From positions 2,496,001 through 2,560,000 of the forward strand of contig NZ_ARWA01000001.1 in assembly GCF_000385335.1 (NCBI RefSeq): a DNA stretch of 64,000 bases, written 5' to 3'. The notes under the pieces were generated by a model. That model was not told where the DNA came from, made no database searches, and worked only from the letters and a program-made list of their open reading frames with translations. The position numbers were made by a program, and so were the translations under genes. Each line of letters begins with the position of its first letter. Within the stretch, counting starts at the first letter, position 1. Shown one piece after another: positions 61,389 through 64,000 of this stretch. This stretch comes from Methyloferula stellata AR4 (GTDB lineage: Bacteria > Pseudomonadota > Alphaproteobacteria > Rhizobiales > Beijerinckiaceae).

Positions 61389-61817
61389 ATGGCAAAGAAG
61401 ATCACAGGTTATGTGAAGCTTCAGGTGCCGGCCGGCTCGGCAAATCCGTCGCCGCCGATCGGTCCCGCGCTCGGTCAGCGCGGCCTGAACATCATGGAAT
61501 TTTGTAAGGCGTTCAACGCCAAGACGGCGCAGTTGGAGAAGGGGATGCCGATCCCTGTCGTCATCACCGCCTATGCCGACCGTTCCTTCACCTTCGAGAT
61601 GAAGCAGCCGCCGGTCTCCTATTTTCTGAAAAAGGCGTCCGGCGTCCAATCCGGTGCGAAGACCACGGGCCGTGGCTTCGTCGGCAAGGTCACGCGCGCG
61701 CAGATCAAGGAGATTGCCGAAAAGAAAATGCCCGATTTGAATTGCGGCACGATCGAAGCGGCGGCCACGATGATCGAAGGATCCGCCCGTTCTATGGGCC
61801 TCGAGGTGGTGGGGTAA
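61389..61817 (+). CDS. rplK: 50S ribosomal protein L11
   Basis: A 142-residue L11 with [20 protein letters not shown], the [20 protein letters not shown] motif and the C-terminal RNA-binding domain ([20 protein letters not shown]). It forms the GTPase-associated centre with 23S rRNA. TTGGAGTGAGAC precedes its ATG. A 199-base gap before it probably holds its promoter or leader. Confidence 0.98.
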   Translation: MAKKITGYVKLQVPAGSANPSPPIGPALGQRGLNIMEFCKAFNAKTAQLEKGMPIPVVITAYADRSFTFEMKQPPVSYFLKKASGVQSGAKTTGRGFVGKVTRAQIKEIAEKKMPDLNCGTIEAAATMIEGSARSMGLEVVG

Positions 61818-61820
61818 GCC

Positions 61821-62516
61821 ATGGCACATATCGGAAAACGCGTCGTCAAGACCCGAGAGGGCATCGAACGGACCAAGCTTTACCCGATCACCGAGGCGGT
61901 AAAGCTGGTCAAGGATCGCGCCAATGCGAAATTCGACGAAACCGTCGAAATCGCCATGAACCTCGGCGTCGATCCCAAACACGCCGACCAGATGGTGCGC
62001 GGCGTGGTCAATCTGCCGAATGGTACCGGCCGCACCCTGCGTGTCGCGGTTTTCGCCCGCGGCGCCAAGGCGGATGAGGCCAAGGCGGCAGGCGCCGACA
62101 TCGTCGGGGCCGAAGAGCTTGTCACCACGGTCCAAGGCGGCACGATCGATTTCGATCGCTGCATCGCCACCCCGGACATGATGCCGCTGGTCGGCCGTCT
62201 CGGTAAGGTCTTGGGCCCGCGCGGCCTGATGCCGAACCCGAAGGTGGGAACCGTGACAATGGACGTGACGGCCGCCGTCAAGGCATCCAAGGGCGGCGCC
62301 GTGGAATTTCGCGTCGAAAAGGCGGGAATCATCCAGGGCAGCGTCGGCAAAGCGTCGTTCGATGAGGCAAAACTTATTGAAAATATTGCTGCTTTTGTCG
62401 ATGCTGTGGCTAAGGCCAAGCCGCAAGGCGCCAAGGGAACCTACATCCAAAGGGTGGCGATTTCCTCGACCATGGGGCCTGGCGTGAAGGTCGATCCCGG
62501 CACGGTGATCGTCTGA
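61821..62516 (+). CDS. rplA: 50S ribosomal protein L1
   Basis: A 231-residue L1 with [40 protein letters not shown] and [17 protein letters not shown]1 binds the mobile L1 stalk of 23S rRNA and in many bacteria represses translation of its own rplK-rplA message. It starts 3 bases after rplK. Confidence 0.98.
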   Translation: MAHIGKRVVKTREGIERTKLYPITEAVKLVKDRANAKFDETVEIAMNLGVDPKHADQMVRGVVNLPNGTGRTLRVAVFARGAKADEAKAAGADIVGAEELVTTVQGGTIDFDRCIATPDMMPLVGRLGKVLGPRGLMPNPKVGTVTMDVTAAVKASKGGAVEFRVEKAGIIQGSVGKASFDEAKLIENIAAFVDAVAKAKPQGAKGTYIQRVAISSTMGPGVKVDPGTVIV

Positions 62517-63052
62517 TCGGCCATGCCGGACCGCCAAGCTGGACCGCGGCGCGGGTGACTTCTCGCTTGACAATAGCGAAAAATACCGAATGCCCCCTTG
62601 GCAGCGGGGCCGGTTCGGTCTAAATAGGGCGTTCGGGGTCGATCGCAATTGCGACCCCGCATCCAAAAAAGCTTCCGCGATTCGAAAACGCTCTTTCCCA
62701 AAAGGGCGTTTCGTTTTGCGGTGGATTGGCCGGAGGGCAGACATGTCCTTTCCGGCTTTATCCTGTCCGAGACTGCCGGCGGAAAGGCAAACCCTGAGAG
62801 GTGTTTGTCCGACCTTAATGACCAGAGCCTCGATCCGGTTCCACGGATCAAGGCGAAAGTAGCCAGCATAGACGGGGTGAGAGAACAGGATTTGATTGCG
62901 GGATTTCCTTGCGGATCTCCTGCAACCTTCGTGTTGGTCGAATCCCTCTGTCCGGGCGATTGCATCGCCCCGGCGGGCAGGCACAGCGCCACGTTTCGAC
63001 GACGTGGCGGGCGAAACCGGCGGATCTCTGATCCGTTGAAGGAGAAGGCACT
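62517..63052 (+). ncRNA. Putative L10 leader region upstream of rplJ
   Basis: The 536-base gap between rplA and rplJ has a possible promoter (TTGACA at 62567) and then a long untranslated stretch. In many bacteria this leader binds the L10-L12 complex to control rplJL translation. The part from about 62760 to 62880 (CTGCCGGCGGAAAGGC, GAAAGTAGCCAGCATAGACG) could form such a structure, but I could not confirm the consensus fold. No coding frame here looks real. Confidence 0.4.
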
Positions 63053-63568
63053 GTGGACAGAGAGGGAAAGAAGAAATCCGTTGCGGCTTTGAACGAGGTC
63101 TTCACCAAGACCTCGGTCGTTGTCGTGGCGCATTACAAGGGTCTGACCGTGGCTCAGATGCAAAATCTGCGTAAGCAGATGGGCGCAGCCGGTGCCAAGG
63201 TTCAGGTCGCAAAAAACCGCCTCGTCAAGATCGCCATCGATGGGACTGATACGTCCTCGATCGCGGATTTGATGAAGGGGCCGACACTGATCGCTTATTC
63301 GGACGACCCGGTGGCAGCACCCAAGGTCGCCGTGGCTTTTGCCAAGGACAACGACAAGCTCGTGATCCTCGGCGGCGCCATGGGCCGCACAGCGCTCGAC
63401 GTGAATGCCGTGAAGAATCTGGCGACGCTCCCGTCGCTCGACGAACTCCGCGCCAAGCTCGTCGGCCTGATCCAGGCTCCGGCTACGAAACTCGCTCAGC
63501 TCACGACGGCTCCGGCCGCGAAGCTCGCGCGTGTCTTCGCCGCCTATGCCGACAAGGACGCGGCCTGA
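63053..63568 (+). CDS. rplJ: 50S ribosomal protein L10
   Basis: A 171-residue L10, the base of the ribosomal stalk. It has [38 protein letters not shown] and the C-terminal helix [14 protein letters not shown] that binds L12 dimers. It starts at GTG 63053 with GAAGGAGAAGG upstream. Confidence 0.97.
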   Translation: MDREGKKKSVAALNEVFTKTSVVVVAHYKGLTVAQMQNLRKQMGAAGAKVQVAKNRLVKIAIDGTDTSSIADLMKGPTLIAYSDDPVAAPKVAVAFAKDNDKLVILGGAMGRTALDVNAVKNLATLPSLDELRAKLVGLIQAPATKLAQLTTAPAAKLARVFAAYADKDAA

Positions 63569-63625
63569 TCAGCGATCACTTGAAGATTTCAATCGAACAA
63601 CACGACCAATACGAAGGACTGAAAA

Positions 63626-64000
63626 ATGGCTAACCTTGAAAAGATCGTCGAAGACCTTTCGAGCCTCACCGTGCTTGAGGCTGCTGAGCTGGCGAAATTG
63701 CTGGAAGAAAAATGGGGTGTTTCCGCCGCCGCGGCTGTTGCGGTTGCGGCAGCTCCTGGCGGCGCCGCCGCTGCCCCGGTTGAGGAGCAGACGGAATTCA
63801 CGGTCATTCTGGCCGCTGCTGGCGACAAGAAGATCGAAGTCATTAAGGAAGTTCGCGCCATTACGGGTCTCGGCCTGAAGGAAGCGAAGGACCTCGTCGA
63901 AGGCGCGCCGAAGCCTGTCAAGGAAGGCGCCACGAAGGATGATGCCGAGAAGATCAAAGCCCAGCTCGAAAAGGCCGGTGCCAAGGTCGAGCTCAAGTAA
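63626..64000 (+). CDS. rplL: 50S ribosomal protein L7/L12
   Basis: A 124-residue L7/L12 with the N-terminal dimer domain ([20 protein letters not shown]), an Ala-rich hinge (about 37-55) and the C-terminal domain that recruits translation factors ([35 protein letters not shown]). The stop codon is the last triplet of the window. It follows rplJ by 57 bases. Confidence 0.98.
   Translation: MANLEKIVEDLSSLTVLEAAELAKLLEEKWGVSAAAAVAVAAAPGGAAAAPVEEQTEFTVILAAAGDKKIEVIKEVRAITGLGLKEAKDLVEGAPKPVKEGATKDDAEKIKAQLEKAGAKVELK

Noticed and set aside
61254-62984. Long open frame antisense to rplK-rplA
   Set aside because: Same reason: both ribosomal proteins are certain and the antisense product is low-complexity His/Arg/Gly-rich sequence.

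Overview
The window looks like chromosomal DNA from a GC-rich alphaproteobacterium, most likely of the order Hyphomicrobiales (Rhizobiales), perhaps near the Beijerinckiaceae. This is inferred from gene content and order: ppiD-trpE and trpG-trpD-trpC-moaC-moeA near lexA, an ATP12-type F1 assembly chaperone, an OxyR/KatG plus AhpC/AhpD peroxide module, frequent GTG/TTG starts, and dispersed palindromic repeats of the kind common in this order. No phage, transposase, CRISPR array, rRNA or tRNA gene was recognised.

Layout. 1-12.3 kb (mostly minus strand): a CHASE2 sensor protein cut by the window edge, exonuclease III, a lipid A acyltransferase, a UbiH-type hydroxylase, citrate synthase, glutamyl-tRNA synthetase, then ComEC (+), a quinone oxidoreductase/MarR divergent pair and LexA. 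12.5-15.4 kb: a PAS-LuxR regulator divergent from a sensor-less HisKA_2-like kinase, then small proteins. 15.3-29.5 kb (mostly minus): a run trpD-trpC-moaC-moeA-glsB plus two exported proteins; trpG, a glycosyltransferase, cytochrome b561 (+), an AhpD-like protein, a flavin monooxygenase, trpE and ppiD. 29.9-35.5 kb (+): tpiA, secG, an HdeA-like protein, pyrG and a three-gene YjfL-YjfM-YjfC-like locus. 35.5-47.8 kb: queF, an acyl-CoA carboxyltransferase, a GNAT-gpx-ATP12 cluster, a HAD phosphatase, an unusual NPDV-motif protein, a methyltransferase and phosphotransferase pair, an ABC-F ATPase and a MarR-hydrolase-membrane-MFS operon. 49.0-55.5 kb: peroxide defence (ahpC-ahpD, oxyR/katG) with a TonB-like gene between. 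55.6-60.2 kb: ndk, chrA, a molybdopterin oxidoreductase and an XRE-cupin regulator. 60.4-64.0 kb: secE-nusG-rplK-rplA-rplJ-rplL, ending exactly on the rplL stop codon.

How the genes fit together. Cys-dependent AhpC, its AhpD partner, catalase-peroxidase and OxyR form one antioxidant circuit; a 17-base sequence shared by the ahpC and oxyR-katG promoters suggests common OxyR control. MoaC and MoeA make the molybdenum cofactor needed by the oxidoreductase at 57-59 kb. Gaps between genes are often filled by palindromic repeats of at least five families. I saw no clearly new multi-gene system. The most worthwhile leads are the regulatory palindromes (XRE-cupin, gltA, ahpC/katG), the sensor-less kinase/PAS-LuxR pair with an FNR-type box, the YjfLMC-like locus, and two genes whose best starts are non-canonical codons (CTG and possibly ATC).
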